64,000 bases of DNA from Lewinellaceae bacterium (GCA_020636005.1 JACJYR010000001.1:3104501-3168500), one strand, 5' to 3'; numbered from the stretch's first letter, positions 8,131 to 17,532 are shown. The notes: generated from the sequence alone by a model not told the origin. A program made the numbers and translations.

Positions 8131-9879
8131 TTAAAGGTTTAATTGTTTTTTCTGGTCAATAATATATTCCGCCGTGCGCATAGACAGGGCGAGGATGGTC
8201 CAGGTGCAGTTCTTGTCGCCCTGCTGCACAATGGGGCCGCCATCGGTGACGAAGAGGTTTTTCACCTCGTGCGACTGGCACCATTTGTTGAGCACGGAGC
8301 GCTTGGGGTCGTCGCCCATCCGCGTGGTGCCCACTTCGTGGATGATGCGGCCGGGTGCTTCGAGGCCGTAGTTGTTTTCCGGGCCTTCGATGCCCCAGGT
8401 GATTTCAGCCCCCATGTTGTGCATGATTTCCTGGAAGGTTTCCTGCATGTGCCTGGCCTGTTTGATTTCGTAGTCGCTCCATTTATAGTGAAAACGGAGC
8501 ACGGGGATGCCCCACTGATCCACCGTGTCCGGGTCAATTTCGCAGTAGTTGCTTTCGCGTGCGACCGCAGTGCCGCGCCCCGCCATTCCGACGCTGGCGC
8601 CGTAAAAACGGCGATAGTCGTCTTTCAGCGAAGCGCCATAGCCACCGGCTTCTTTCATGGTGCCGTCACGGGTGGGAAACTTACCGTTCAGGCCCTGCAT
8701 ACCAAAGCCGAAACCATAAGCGGGCATGCCCATGCCGCCCCAATATTCGATGTGGTAGCCGCGGGGAAAGTCCAGTTTTTCCTTTTTATTGTTCAGCCAC
8801 CAGGGAGTGTATATGTGCATGCCGCCAACACCGTCATCGTTGTAGCGTTTCCGGTCAATGAGGTCAGGCAAGATGCCGCCGAGGGCTTTTCCGGTGGAGT
8901 CGTGCAGGTATTTACCAACCACACCACTGCTGTTTCCGATGCCGTTGGGGTGGCGGGTAGATTTGGAATTGAGCATAATCCTGGCAGAGCTGCATGCGCT
9001 GGCGGCGAGAATGACCGTTTTGCCTGTGACCTGGTATTCCTGGCCGTCTTCTTTGTTGACAAAAGAAACGCCGGTAGCCATGCCCTCGTCGTTGGTCAGC
9101 ACTTCCCGCACCATCGCATTGCAGATCAGCTCAAAGCTTTTGTTCTTTTGCGCCGGGATGACCAGGCAGGAGGACGATGAAAAATCGCCGTAAATCCTGC
9201 AGGAACGGGAGCACTGCCCGCAGTAAAAGCAAGCCTTGCGGTCGTCGTTGCCCGGCAGTGCTTCTGTTAAAATGGACAAGCGGCTGGGTATAACCGGGAC
9301 ACCTGCTTTAGTTGCGGCTTTTTTGATAAAAAGCTCGTGCAGGCGGGGCTTCGGCGCAGGCTGAAAAATACCGTCCGGGTCGTTTTCCAAGCCTTCCACA
9401 GAGCCGAACACGCCGAGCAGCTTGTCAATTTTATCGTAATAAGGTTTTACGTCTTCGTAAGAAATCGGCCAATCGTCGCCCACGCCATCATAGCTTTTTC
9501 CCTTAAAATCGTGGGGGCCGAAGCGCAGGGAGATGCGCCCCCAGTGGTTGGTGCGCCCGCCGAGCATGTGGCTGCGGAACCAGTCGAACTGGGTGCCGTC
9601 CTTGGTAGTGTAAGGTTCGCCATCTATTTCCCAGCCGCCAAAGGCAGCGTCAAAATCGCCGAAGGGCCGTGTGCTGCCTGCGCCCCTGCGAGGCGACTGC
9701 CAGGGCCAGAAAAGTTGGTGGGAATGCCTGGCCGGGTCGAAAAACGGCCCTGCTTCCAGCATCAGCACTTTTAATCCGGCATTGGCCAGCACGTAGCCAG
9801 CCATGCCACCGCCCGCCCCCGAACCAACGATGACGGCATCGTAAACGGTGGGGTTCTTTTTTATTTGAAAATTGCCCAT
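8131..9879 (-). CDS. GMC-family FAD-dependent oxidoreductase
   Basis: A 582-aa flavoprotein. The dinucleotide-binding motif GSGAGGGMAGYVLANAG is near residue 18, followed by LMLEAG. A four-cysteine segment (CFYCGQCSRSC) lies near residue 217, and the C-terminal GMC region has HEVGTTRMG and DKNCTWTILALSMR. It belongs to the glucose/gluconate/sorbitol dehydrogenase-like branch, which oxidises alcohol groups of sugars or polyols and passes electrons to the respiratory chain. The neighbouring Gluconate_2-dh3 subunit fits this. No separate signal peptide is visible on this subunit, consistent with export carried by the small subunit. Confidence 0.88.
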   Translation of the reverse strand: MGNFQIKKNPTVYDAVIVGSGAGGGMAGYVLANAGLKVLMLEAGPFFDPARHSHQLFWPWQSPRRGAGSTRPFGDFDAAFGGWEIDGEPYTTKDGTQFDWFRSHMLGGRTNHWGRISLRFGPHDFKGKSYDGVGDDWPISYEDVKPYYDKIDKLLGVFGSVEGLENDPDGIFQPAPKPRLHELFIKKAATKAGVPVIPSRLSILTEALPGNDDRKACFYCGQCSRSCRIYGDFSSSSCLVIPAQKNKSFELICNAMVREVLTNDEGMATGVSFVNKEDGQEYQVTGKTVILAASACSSARIMLNSKSTRHPNGIGNSSGVVGKYLHDSTGKALGGILPDLIDRKRYNDDGVGGMHIYTPWWLNNKKEKLDFPRGYHIEYWGGMGMPAYGFGFGMQGLNGKFPTRDGTMKEAGGYGASLKDDYRRFYGASVGMAGRGTAVARESNYCEIDPDTVDQWGIPVLRFHYKWSDYEIKQARHMQETFQEIMHNMGAEITWGIEGPENNYGLEAPGRIIHEVGTTRMGDDPKRSVLNKWCQSHEVKNLFVTDGGPIVQQGDKNCTWTILALSMRTAEYIIDQKKQLNL

Positions 9880-10156
9880 AGAGTTTTTTAAAATGAAAAT
9901 CAGGAAGGCGGGAAAGGTAGGGCTAAAATTTGATTTGGGAAAAGCAATTCTTTGCCAAACAGGCTACCTGAAGCCAGAAAAAGAAGGGTGGGCCAGCCAT
10001 GCCTGCTTACTAACTGCAGGATGGAAGTGAAATGTAGGCTACATTTTAACCTGCAGATGGACGAATGAAACGAAGGCCACCCTGACCGTACAGGATGGCG
10101 TTCGTTTTTCCGGGTTATTTGCCGGTAGTTTCAGGAACGGAGCAGGTTCAGGACGG
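9880..10156. other. Intergenic region with an imperfect hairpin
   Basis: No gene is visible. An imperfect 15-bp stem (ACGAAGGCCACCCTG at about 10070-10084 against CAGGATGGCGTTCGT at 10091-10105) is followed by five T on the plus strand. It may act as a terminator at the end of the upstream OmpA gene, although its T-run points the other way. Confidence 0.4.
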
Positions 10157-11254
10157 CTAACCGTTGAAGCTCAGGATTTTGATCTCCACCCGCTGGTTTT
10201 TCTGCCTGCCTGCCTGTGTCCGGTTCGAGTCCACGGGCTGCCGTTTGCCATAGCCTTTATATTGGAGGCGCTCCCGGGGGATGCCCTTTTCGTTCAAAAA
10301 GTCGGCGACAGCTTTGGCCCTTTCGGCAGATAGCCGATCGCAATATTCGTGCGAGGGGATGCCATTGGTATGCCCGCCTATTTCCACGACCACATCGGGG
10401 TTGGCGGCAAGGAAGTCGTAGATTTCATCCAACACGGGCAGGGAAGCATCCGTCATGCTGGAGCTGTCGGCCTTGAAATACAACTGATCTATGCGGATGG
10501 TCTGTCCTTTCTGGAGCTTGCTGCGGTCGAGGTCGCCGAGGATTTTTGGCTTGGGGGCAGGGGGCTCTTCCACGACTTTGGGTTCTGCCACGACTGGCTC
10601 TTCCACATTGCAGGGCTCCGGGTAAATGGGCGAGGCATTGTCAATCAATATATTGCCATTGTACCTGAAATTGGAAGTGGAGTTGTAATAGGCTTCTATA
10701 ACGATATAGTTGTGGGTGCTTTTGGGCTTGAAGTTGAAAACCTTGCCTATCCAGCGATCCATGTTGGTCACGATGGTTGTTTCATCCAACAATTCAGCTT
10801 TGTTGCAAACGCCCTCGCCGCCCCAGATGCGCAAAATGGCGGGCGCAGTGTATTCTACCTCGGAGGTATCTGTGGCCGATTTGCTCAGGTAAGAAGCAGA
10901 GCGGCGCAGGCTCAGCGTGAAGGAATAACATTTTCCAGCCACTAAAGGGGCCGATAGCCGTTGGGAAATGGATTCCCAGGTATCGTTGCTCCTCACGACC
11001 ATGCCGAGGTAAGTTTTCCCTTCGGCCGGGTTGTTATTGGAGTTAAAATGTTTGGTATTGGCGGAGTGCAGATCAGGGGGCGATTCACCGGGGAAACCAC
11101 AATCAATCCAGCCATCGAGCACGAAGGCCTGGTTTCTGGCGCCTGCATTTGGAATACCCTCAAAAGATGGGTTTTTCAATAGAATGGGTTCGTCCTGCCC
11201 AAAGAGGGAAAGAGTGAACAAAGCGGTTATCAAAAAGGAAAAAAAGATTCTCAT
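10157..11254 (-). CDS. OmpA-family outer-membrane protein (copy 1)
   Basis: 365 aa from the start at 11254. A longer frame opens at 11281, but the signal peptide MRIFFSFLITALFTLSLFG begins here. After cleavage the N-terminal domain (about residues 20-200) starts EPILLKNPSFEGIP and resembles the carbohydrate-binding-like jelly-roll found in surface proteins. A low-complexity linker rich in E, V and P follows. The OmpA C-terminal peptidoglycan-binding domain comes next, with GGHTNG, the pair CDRLSAERAKAVADFL, and GYGKRQP. The protein should anchor the outer membrane to the cell wall. A homologous gene lies immediately upstream, so this is a tandem duplication. Confidence 0.88.
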   Translation of the reverse strand: MRIFFSFLITALFTLSLFGQDEPILLKNPSFEGIPNAGARNQAFVLDGWIDCGFPGESPPDLHSANTKHFNSNNNPAEGKTYLGMVVRSNDTWESISQRLSAPLVAGKCYSFTLSLRRSASYLSKSATDTSEVEYTAPAILRIWGGEGVCNKAELLDETTIVTNMDRWIGKVFNFKPKSTHNYIVIEAYYNSTSNFRYNGNILIDNASPIYPEPCNVEEPVVAEPKVVEEPPAPKPKILGDLDRSKLQKGQTIRIDQLYFKADSSSMTDASLPVLDEIYDFLAANPDVVVEIGGHTNGIPSHEYCDRLSAERAKAVADFLNEKGIPRERLQYKGYGKRQPVDSNRTQAGRQKNQRVEIKILSFNG

Positions 11255-11394
11255 CACAATTAAATGGGTTATGAAATTCAATACAAAACGGAAGGGTGGC
11301 GGTCGGGCCTGCTTCCGTTCAGGGGTACGTTTAAAAAGAGATGCTTTTCAGTAAATGGCTGCATGAAAGAAACTATCGTAGCCAAAACCGCCTC

Positions 11395-12540
11395 TTAGCT
11401 GTTGAAGCTCAGGATTTTGATTTCGACCCGTTGGTTTTTCTTCCGGCCTGCTTCTGTACTGTTTGGTGCGATGGGCCGCCGCTTGCCATAGCCTTTGAAG
11501 GTGAGTTGCTGGTCGGGGATTCCGTGGTTTCTGAGGTAGTCAACGACTGCCTTTGCGCGTTGGGCAGATAATCTATCGCAATATTCATGCTCAGGCAATC
11601 CATTGGTGTGCCCGCCAATCTCGATGATAACATCTTCATTTTCTTCGAGGAAGTCGTGTATTTCTTCCAGCACCTCATAGGAGGAGTCAACGATAGAAGG
11701 GCTGTCGGCTTTAAAGAATATTTGTTCGATGCGGATGATCTGTCCTTTTTTCAGTTTGGTCCTGTCCAGCCCATCCAGGATTTTTGCTTTTTTCGCAGAT
11801 GGTTTAGCTGGTTTAGTGACGGTGTCCTTAACGGGTACGGGTTCTTTATCTTTTGCAGGGGTGTTGTCGGCGAGGAGCATGGGTGCCTCCTTACAGGGGA
11901 TCGGGGTGATGGCCGAAGCATTGTCCAGCAGGATGTTGCCATTGTAGGGGAATGGCGTCGGGGTATTGTAAAATGCTTCTAATACAATATGGGTAAAATC
12001 CTGTTTAGGCTCGAACCTGAAGTCATAGACCCTCCAGACAGAACCGGCTATCAGCGGGCTTTCGGCGAGCAGTTCCTCCCTGGCGCAGTAGCCGTTGCCA
12101 CCCCAGATACGAAGTTTGATGGGCTTGGTATAATTCTTCATCTCCCCGTCCAGTTTGCTGGGGCTGATGTACAACATGGATCGGGCCAGGGACATGCTGA
12201 AAGTATAGCAGGTACCCGCTTCAAGTGGCCTGCTCAATCGTTGGGATACCATCTCCCAGGTATCGTTTTCCCTCACCACCATACCGATATAGGTATTCCC
12301 ATTGTCGGGCTGAAGGGTTACCTGAAAAGCACCCCCATCTTCTTTCGGGTGTACGTCCGGCACGGTTTCGCCGGGGAAGCCACAGTCGTACCAGCCTTTG
12401 GGCAACGCCCCGGTCAAAGTGCCTTCGGCGGGAATGCCCTCGAAGGACGGATTGATCAGAAATATTGGCTCATCCTGTGCGTGTAGGGAAAATGAAAAGA
12501 CAGAGAAAGGCAGCAGCAGGTAGATGATCGAACTTCTCAT
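11395..12540 (-). CDS. OmpA-family outer-membrane protein (copy 2)
   Basis: 381 aa, the paralogue of the downstream gene. It has a signal peptide (MRSSIIYLLLPFSVFSF), an N-terminal domain starting EPIFLINPSFEGIP, and a Lys/Pro-rich linker (about residues 225-250). The OmpA domain contains GGHTNGLPEHEYCDRL, RAKAVVDYL and GYGKRRP. Both copies end with the same motif, NQRVEIKILSFN. The two genes are separated by 140 bp and the same cleavage and domain plan is kept. The linkers differ most, as expected for paralogues held for structural roles. Confidence 0.88.
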   Translation of the reverse strand: MRSSIIYLLLPFSVFSFSLHAQDEPIFLINPSFEGIPAEGTLTGALPKGWYDCGFPGETVPDVHPKEDGGAFQVTLQPDNGNTYIGMVVRENDTWEMVSQRLSRPLEAGTCYTFSMSLARSMLYISPSKLDGEMKNYTKPIKLRIWGGNGYCAREELLAESPLIAGSVWRVYDFRFEPKQDFTHIVLEAFYNTPTPFPYNGNILLDNASAITPIPCKEAPMLLADNTPAKDKEPVPVKDTVTKPAKPSAKKAKILDGLDRTKLKKGQIIRIEQIFFKADSPSIVDSSYEVLEEIHDFLEENEDVIIEIGGHTNGLPEHEYCDRLSAQRAKAVVDYLRNHGIPDQQLTFKGYGKRRPIAPNSTEAGRKKNQRVEIKILSFNS

Positions 12541-12754
12541 GGTTCGCTTTTTAGTTTCAGTTATTTTTTCAAGTTGTTCTAACGTACCAGTGAGTGTAAT
12601 AGTTTGCTGCGATTGTTAGGGTTGTTTTAAAAGCCTTCGCTTGGTGTCCTGGCGATTACTTGTAGATGTTCAGAATCTGATTTTAGTTCATACCCCTGAA
12701 CAGATTTAGCTATTCACCATGTTTCAAATTCTGCGCCATGAGGCTTTATATTGG

Positions 12755-12822
12755 GTTGGTGTTTGGGTGTTTGGGTGTTTTTACGGCACTGCCAAACACA
12801 TAAACACCCAAGCACCCCCAAC
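12755..12822 (-). terminator. Octamer-repeat hairpin after the acyl-CoA dehydrogenase gene
   Basis: The left arm is made of GGTGTTTG-type octamers (12755-12780). The right arm is their reverse complement with small differences (12794-12822). The hairpin begins 4 bp beyond the stop codon of the gene at 12826, on the downstream side for that gene, so it is well placed to end its transcript. It belongs to the same repeat family as 26230-26309 and 55775-55806. Confidence 0.6.
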
Positions 12823-12825
12823 TCC

Positions 12826-14049
12826 TTACTTGAAAGCATTCAACCCGGTAACATCCATGCCCGTGATCAGGAGATGGATGTCGTGGGTACCTTCATAGGT
12901 CAGCACCGTTTCCAGGTTCATCATGTGGCGCATCACGGGGTATTCGTTCGTAATGCCCATGCCGCCGAGTATTTGCCGGGCTTCCCTGGCAATGGTGAGC
13001 GCAGTGTGTACACTGTTTCTTTTTGCCATCGAAATTTGGGCAGGTGTCGCCTGGCCTTTGTTGGCCAGGGTGCCCAGGCGCCAGACCAACAGTTGGCCTT
13101 TTGTAATCTCGGTGATCATTTCAGCGAGTTTCTTCTGTGTCAACTGAAATGCGCCGATTGGCTTATCAAACTGGATGCGCTCCTGTGAGTAGCGCAGGGC
13201 GGTATCATAACAATCAAGTCCGGCCCCGAGGGCGCCCCAGGCAATGCCGTACCGGGCTTTTGACAAACAAGCCAATGGTCCTTTCAGGCCGGCCACGTTG
13301 GGCAGCAGGTTTTTCTTTGGCACCCGGACATCTTCAAAAATCAGCTCGCCGGTAATGGAGGCCCTCAGCGACCACTTGCCGTGTATTTCGGGAGCTGAGA
13401 ACCCTTTCATCCCCTTCTCGACGATCATGCCCCGGATTTTTCCCGTTTCGTCTTTTGCCCAAACGACAGCGATGTCCGCTACTGGTGAATTGGTGATCCA
13501 CATCTTTGCGCCGTTGAGGATGTAGGCGTCGCCATCGTCTTTGATGTTGGAAATCATCCCAGCGGGGTTGGAGCCATAGTCAGGCTCGGTGAGGCCAAAG
13601 CAGCCGATAAGCTCGCCACTGGCTAGCTTGGGGAGGTAGTAGCGCTTTTGCTCTTCCGAACCGAACTTGTAGATCGGGTACATCACGAGCGAGCCTTGCA
13701 CGGAGGCCATTGAACGCACCCCGCTGTCGCCCCGCTCCAGTTCCTGCATGATGATGCCGTAGGCAATTTCGTCCATGCCCCCGCAGCCGTATTCAGCCGG
13801 GAGGCTGGGCCCAAAGGCACCTATTTCTGCCAAGCCCTTGAAAAGGTGGGTCGGGCATTGTGCCTTGTCGGAATAGGCCTCGATAATGGGGCTGACCTCT
13901 GCCTTTACCCAGGCACGCACTGCCTCACGGGCCAGCAGGTGTTCTTCGCTTAACAGATCGTCCACTAAATAGTAGTCGTGGTATTGGTAGCGGTCTTCCT
14001 TTGCTTGTTTGGCAAAAGTCGCTGTGCCGTTGGTTGCTCCTTGTGTCAT
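12826..14049 (-). CDS. Acyl-CoA dehydrogenase, glutaryl-CoA dehydrogenase type
   Basis: 407 aa from the start MTQGATNG at 14049; the frame extends upstream to 14112, but the extra residues look like leader sequence. The FAD/acyl-CoA dehydrogenase fold is clear: GGMDEIAYG, GCFGLTEPDYGSNP (the family signature), WITNSPVAD and, near the C-terminus, LTYEGTHDIHLL, whose glutamate is the catalytic base. This last motif and the overall length are typical of glutaryl-CoA dehydrogenases, which convert glutaryl-CoA to crotonyl-CoA in lysine and tryptophan breakdown. A minus-7-like element (TATTTTTG on the minus strand, 14186-14193) lies about 140 bp upstream. Confidence 0.87.
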   Translation of the reverse strand: MTQGATNGTATFAKQAKEDRYQYHDYYLVDDLLSEEHLLAREAVRAWVKAEVSPIIEAYSDKAQCPTHLFKGLAEIGAFGPSLPAEYGCGGMDEIAYGIIMQELERGDSGVRSMASVQGSLVMYPIYKFGSEEQKRYYLPKLASGELIGCFGLTEPDYGSNPAGMISNIKDDGDAYILNGAKMWITNSPVADIAVVWAKDETGKIRGMIVEKGMKGFSAPEIHGKWSLRASITGELIFEDVRVPKKNLLPNVAGLKGPLACLSKARYGIAWGALGAGLDCYDTALRYSQERIQFDKPIGAFQLTQKKLAEMITEITKGQLLVWRLGTLANKGQATPAQISMAKRNSVHTALTIAREARQILGGMGITNEYPVMRHMMNLETVLTYEGTHDIHLLITGMDVTGLNAFK

Positions 14050-14320
14050 GGATATTAATGGTTGGGACGTGATCCGTTTTAAAAAATGGGTTGGGGAAAA
14101 GGTTAGGTTCAATGCAATATGGCCTCACCGCTCATTTTTCTTACTTATCACATCTATTAAAAGGTTAGGGTGCTATTTTGCGGCGCAAAAATACAAATTC
14201 GGCAGCAGACTTTCCAGCAGGCCGTAAAGTATGACGCAGCCATGATGAATCCTTTTCCCGGCAAACTTTTCTACTTTTGCCGCCAAATTTCCCCGGTCAA
14301 TCCAACAAATCAGCAACCTT

Positions 14321-14842
14321 ATGGCCACCATTGCACTCGAAGGCATGAAGTTTCGTGCTTTCCACGGTTTTTACGAAGAAGAACAAATCCTCGGTGGGGA
14401 TTATGTGGTGGATGTATTGGTGACAACTGGCATTGACAAGGCCGCTATTGGCGACGATCTGGAGAAAACCATCAACTATGAGACTATCTACCTCATCTGC
14501 GAGTCGGCCATGCGCAAGAACTCAAAGCTGCTGGAAACAGTGGCAGAACGGATTGCCATGGGCATCCGGCACCAGTTCAAGTACATCAAAGAGATGAAGG
14601 TGAAGGTGAAAAAACTCAACCCGCCCCTTGGGGGCAGGGTGGAAAGTGCCTGGGTGGAGGTGGATGGCAGCTATTCGAAAAGGTGTGGTCGTTGTGGGCG
14701 CCCCATGCTGTGCTATGGCGACAAAACCTGCTGGTGCCTGGACCTCGATAAAAGGGTGTACGGCAAAACGCTCGAACAGATCAAAGTGCATTTTGGCAAC
14801 CAATGCCTTTGCAAGGAGTGCCTGGACTACTATGCCGGCTAG
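14321..14842 (+). CDS. folB: Dihydroneopterin aldolase with fused C-terminal Cys-rich CWC-like domain
   Basis: 173 aa. Residues 1-115 are dihydroneopterin aldolase, the folate-pathway enzyme that makes 6-hydroxymethyl-dihydropterin. Visible motifs are KFRAFHGFYEEEQ, NYETIYLICE, LLETVAERIA and KLNPPLGG. The remaining 55 residues are a separate cysteine-rich domain (CGRCGRPMLCYGDKTCWCLDL, cut here, then CLCKECL) matching the pattern of the Cys_rich_CWC family. That domain is usually a stand-alone protein and probably binds zinc. A normal FolB is about 120 aa, so this is a real fusion without a frame break. A TACTTTTG minus-7 element lies at 14272-14279. Confidence 0.88.
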   Translation: MATIALEGMKFRAFHGFYEEEQILGGDYVVDVLVTTGIDKAAIGDDLEKTINYETIYLICESAMRKNSKLLETVAERIAMGIRHQFKYIKEMKVKVKKLNPPLGGRVESAWVEVDGSYSKRCGRCGRPMLCYGDKTCWCLDLDKRVYGKTLEQIKVHFGNQCLCKECLDYYAG

Positions 14843-14943
14843 CGGGCCAAATCGTTTTTGCAGGAATAACATTTCAATAACTTACCTTTTACGCTTGCCC
14901 CCGTTTCAAAGAAGTCTTTCATTTTTTCACAAAAACTAAAATA

Positions 14944-15654
14944 ATGGTACAAAAAATCTGCTTCCTTTTGGTCTGTGTTCAACTGGCTTCCTGCGATCCA
15001 GCTGCCCTGCAACGGACGATCGACACGCTTGGTGGCGGCGAGCTTTCCTCAGCCGAAGTTTCCTCGGGCCTGAAAGAAGCCCTTCAGATAGGCATTGGCA
15101 AAGGCTCCGATCTGCTGTCGCAAAAAGACGGCTACTATAAAAGCGCCTACAAAATCCTCCTGCCACCGGAAGCCCGCAAGGTGACCGACAAATTGAAAGG
15201 CATCCCTGGTTTCTCGAACGTGGAGGATGTGATTCTTGAAAAAATAAACCGGGGTGCGGAAGACGCCGCCAAAAAGGCCAAGCCCATCTTTGTGAACGCC
15301 ATCAAGCAAATGACCTTTAACGATGCGATGAACATCCTGCTGGGCGAACAAAACGCCGCCACCAACTACCTGAACCGTACGACTTACGACCCTTTGTACA
15401 AGGAATTCAACCCGGTCATCGTCAACTCGCTGGACAAATTTGACGCCCGTAAGTACTGGAAGGACGCCGTGGACACGTACAACAAAATACCTTTTGTGAC
15501 AAAGGTAAATTCCGACCTGGATGATTATGTGACCAAAGAAGCTTTAAGCGGCCTTTTCTCGATGGTGGAAAAGGAAGAGAAAAATATCCGGACCAATGTT
15601 GCTGCCCGAACTTCCGATCTGCTGAGAAGGGTGTTTGCGAAACAGGATAAGTAA
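14944..15654 (+). CDS. DUF4197 lipoprotein
   Basis: 236 aa with a short signal ending in the lipobox LASC (cysteine near residue 18). The rest is mainly helical and matches the DUF4197 family. Recognisable stretches are SSGLKEALQIGIGKGSDLLS, a block around LPPEARKV, FNDAMNILLGEQNAATNYL and FNPVIVNSLDKF. The biochemical role of DUF4197 proteins is not known to me. The gene has its own strong terminator and is convergent with the HtrA protease gene. Confidence 0.82.
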   Translation: MVQKICFLLVCVQLASCDPAALQRTIDTLGGGELSSAEVSSGLKEALQIGIGKGSDLLSQKDGYYKSAYKILLPPEARKVTDKLKGIPGFSNVEDVILEKINRGAEDAAKKAKPIFVNAIKQMTFNDAMNILLGEQNAATNYLNRTTYDPLYKEFNPVIVNSLDKFDARKYWKDAVDTYNKIPFVTKVNSDLDDYVTKEALSGLFSMVEKEEKNIRTNVAARTSDLLRRVFAKQDK

Positions 15655-15730
15655 AGTTGAGGTGTAGGCAGCGACCAAAAGTAAGGTGCATGGGAGTAAT
15701 TGACCCGTGGCCCGCTTTTTTGAAAATGAA

Positions 15731-15766
15731 AGAAGCCCATCGTGCGGAGTTGCACGATGGGCTTCT
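15731..15766. terminator. Bidirectional intrinsic terminator
   Basis: A perfect 15-bp stem (AGAAGCCCATCGTGC at 15731-15745 and its complement at 15752-15766) with a 6-nt loop lies between the convergent DUF4197 and HtrA genes. T-rich sequence follows on the plus side and TTCATTTTC on the minus side, so it can serve both genes. Confidence 0.85.
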
Positions 15767-15815
15767 TGTTTAAGCGTCGGGTTGCGCACTGATAATGGGA
15801 AAGTGCCTGCTCACC

Positions 15816-16934
15816 TCACCTCCTGAAATCCGGATCCTTTGGCATGGGCTTTAATTTAACATTGTCTTTTCTCAAGGTTTTGCCATAGCGGATGATGTCC
15901 AGGGAAACCATGTCGCCAGGGCGGAGGCGGGCAATCTGCTCCTGGAGTTCAGGTACAGAAGCTGTTTTGGTGCCGTTGATGCCAATGATCACATCGTTCA
16001 TTTGCAGGCCGGCGTCGGCGGCGCTGCTGCCTTCGTTGACATCGGACACGAAAACGCCCTCGACGGCAGGGAGGTCCAGATCGGCGGCTATTTCATTGCT
16101 CACCTCCCGGATGCTCACGCCCAGGATGGCACGCTTCACCTCGCCATGTTCCCGCAGATCCCGGATGATTTTTTTGACCAGGTTGGAGGGGATGGCAAAG
16201 GAATAGCCTTCGTAGCCGCCCGTTTGGCTCATGATAGCCGAATTGATGCCGACCAATTCCCCCGCCATATTTACCAAAGCCCCACCACTGTTGCCAGGGT
16301 TGACAACGGCGTCGGTCTGGATGAAACTCTCTATGGAGTATAGGCCCCGCAGAATGTCAATGTTGCGGCCTTTGGCGCTCACGATGCCGGCTGTAACCGT
16401 GGAGGTAAGGTTGAAGGGGTTTCCGACGGCCAGCACCCATTCGCCCACCTGGACATCGTCGGAGTTGCCATAGCGGATGGCCTGTAGGCCGGGCGCATTT
16501 ATTTTTAACAGGGCTAGATCGGTAAAGGGATCCTTCCCGACGACCTCGGCGGTGTAAATGCGTTTGTTGAAAAGGGTGACTTCTACCTTGCCACCCCCGT
16601 CGATCACGTGGTTGTTGGTGATGATGTACCCATCAGGGGAAATGATGACGCCCGAACCGCCGGATACCGGATCGTAGCCCGAACGGCTTTTGACGGTAAT
16701 ATTTACCACGGTTTGGGTGACTGTGTTGGCGGTTTCCACAAAATCGTCCGGTACATAAAAATTGGTGGCAGGCTTTGCATTGACCTGCCCATACTTCATC
16801 CCTACCAACTGGACGGGCGGGGAAGGTTTGGAAAGTTCTTCGGCCACAGACGTTTTGAGGCCATTAAAAAGGAAAAGGGTAAAAGCTGCGTTGAGCAACA
16901 GGGTTACGGCGACGGCCAATCCTAATTTTTTCAT
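15816..16934 (-). CDS. HtrA/DegP-like S1C serine protease with PDZ domain
   Basis: 372 aa from the start at 16934. A longer frame begins at 16994, but the signal-anchor MKKLGLAVAVTLLLNAAF starts here. The trypsin-like domain shows the full triad: His in ITNNHVIDGGG, Asp in DPFTDLALLKI and Ser in NPGNSGGALVN. One PDZ domain follows (about residues 270-360: GVFVSDVNEGSSAADAG, NDVIIGINGT). One PDZ rather than two makes it DegS/HhoA-like in layout. It should act in the periplasm on misfolded envelope proteins. Confidence 0.92.
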   Translation of the reverse strand: MKKLGLAVAVTLLLNAAFTLFLFNGLKTSVAEELSKPSPPVQLVGMKYGQVNAKPATNFYVPDDFVETANTVTQTVVNITVKSRSGYDPVSGGSGVIISPDGYIITNNHVIDGGGKVEVTLFNKRIYTAEVVGKDPFTDLALLKINAPGLQAIRYGNSDDVQVGEWVLAVGNPFNLTSTVTAGIVSAKGRNIDILRGLYSIESFIQTDAVVNPGNSGGALVNMAGELVGINSAIMSQTGGYEGYSFAIPSNLVKKIIRDLREHGEVKRAILGVSIREVSNEIAADLDLPAVEGVFVSDVNEGSSAADAGLQMNDVIIGINGTKTASVPELQEQIARLRPGDMVSLDIIRYGKTLRKDNVKLKPMPKDPDFRR

Positions 16935-17532
16935 AAGCTTTTTACGTTTCGGGTGATTATATCCAAGTCTTCCTTTTTGCAAAAAATAACACAAAGGACT
17001 TTAACCACTAGGCTGGTTTTTTCCAAAAGTGCCATTTGAGGGGACTTGCAACCGGAAGCCTTGGGGTGTAAAAAATGTCAGGTTGAAATCTATAACGAAA
17101 GCAATGGCGGTTATTTTTACAAAACAGCCAATTTTTTTTGAGAAATGCCAGCAATGGATAGATTAAGATGGGGAGTTGGCAGCCAAACGCCAAATTGATG
17201 CTCTTGGGCCACTGCCGAAAGTCGGAGGGCTGCCCACTTTGAAATAGAACCGGGCTTGCATTTTGCCCATCGCCGAACCGGGCATTTAGGCTAGATATTT
17301 ATCTGGGCCGGGGGAATGTCATTCAAAAGTCAGGAAACTTACATCTGATTCATTTTTAAAAAACCTTTCTCCTGGAGCCTTGTTTCGGAGCCTGAATTGT
17401 CAATCAAAATGAATCCCAACTAAACCAACTGCTTGATACTTCAATGCCGTTAATTTTTATGATTTTAGTTGGTGAAAAAGAGTCCTGGTAAAGCTTCGGC
17501 TGCGCCGGGACCTTTTTTTTGCGCCAAATCAA
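16935..17532. other. Intergenic region, about 600 bp, no gene recognised
   Basis: No coding frame with credible composition is present on either strand. It holds the upstream region of the HtrA gene, the terminator at 17482-17511 and several weak GGGC/GCCC-rich pairings around 17190-17320 that I could not resolve into a known RNA. A small RNA cannot be excluded. Confidence 0.45.
17482..17511 (-). terminator. Hairpin terminator downstream of lolA-like gene
   Basis: The stem GTCCTGG (17482-17488) with CCGGGAC (17505-17511) has one mismatch and a 16-nt loop. On the minus strand it is followed by TCTTTTTC, and on the plus strand by eight T. It is 21 bp beyond the stop of the LolA-like gene. Confidence 0.6.

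Noticed and set aside
8143..9180. 345-codon plus-strand open frame opposite the GMC oxidoreductase
   Set aside because: Mirror of a GC-rich, well-conserved gene; its translation shows no domain or realistic composition and no start context.
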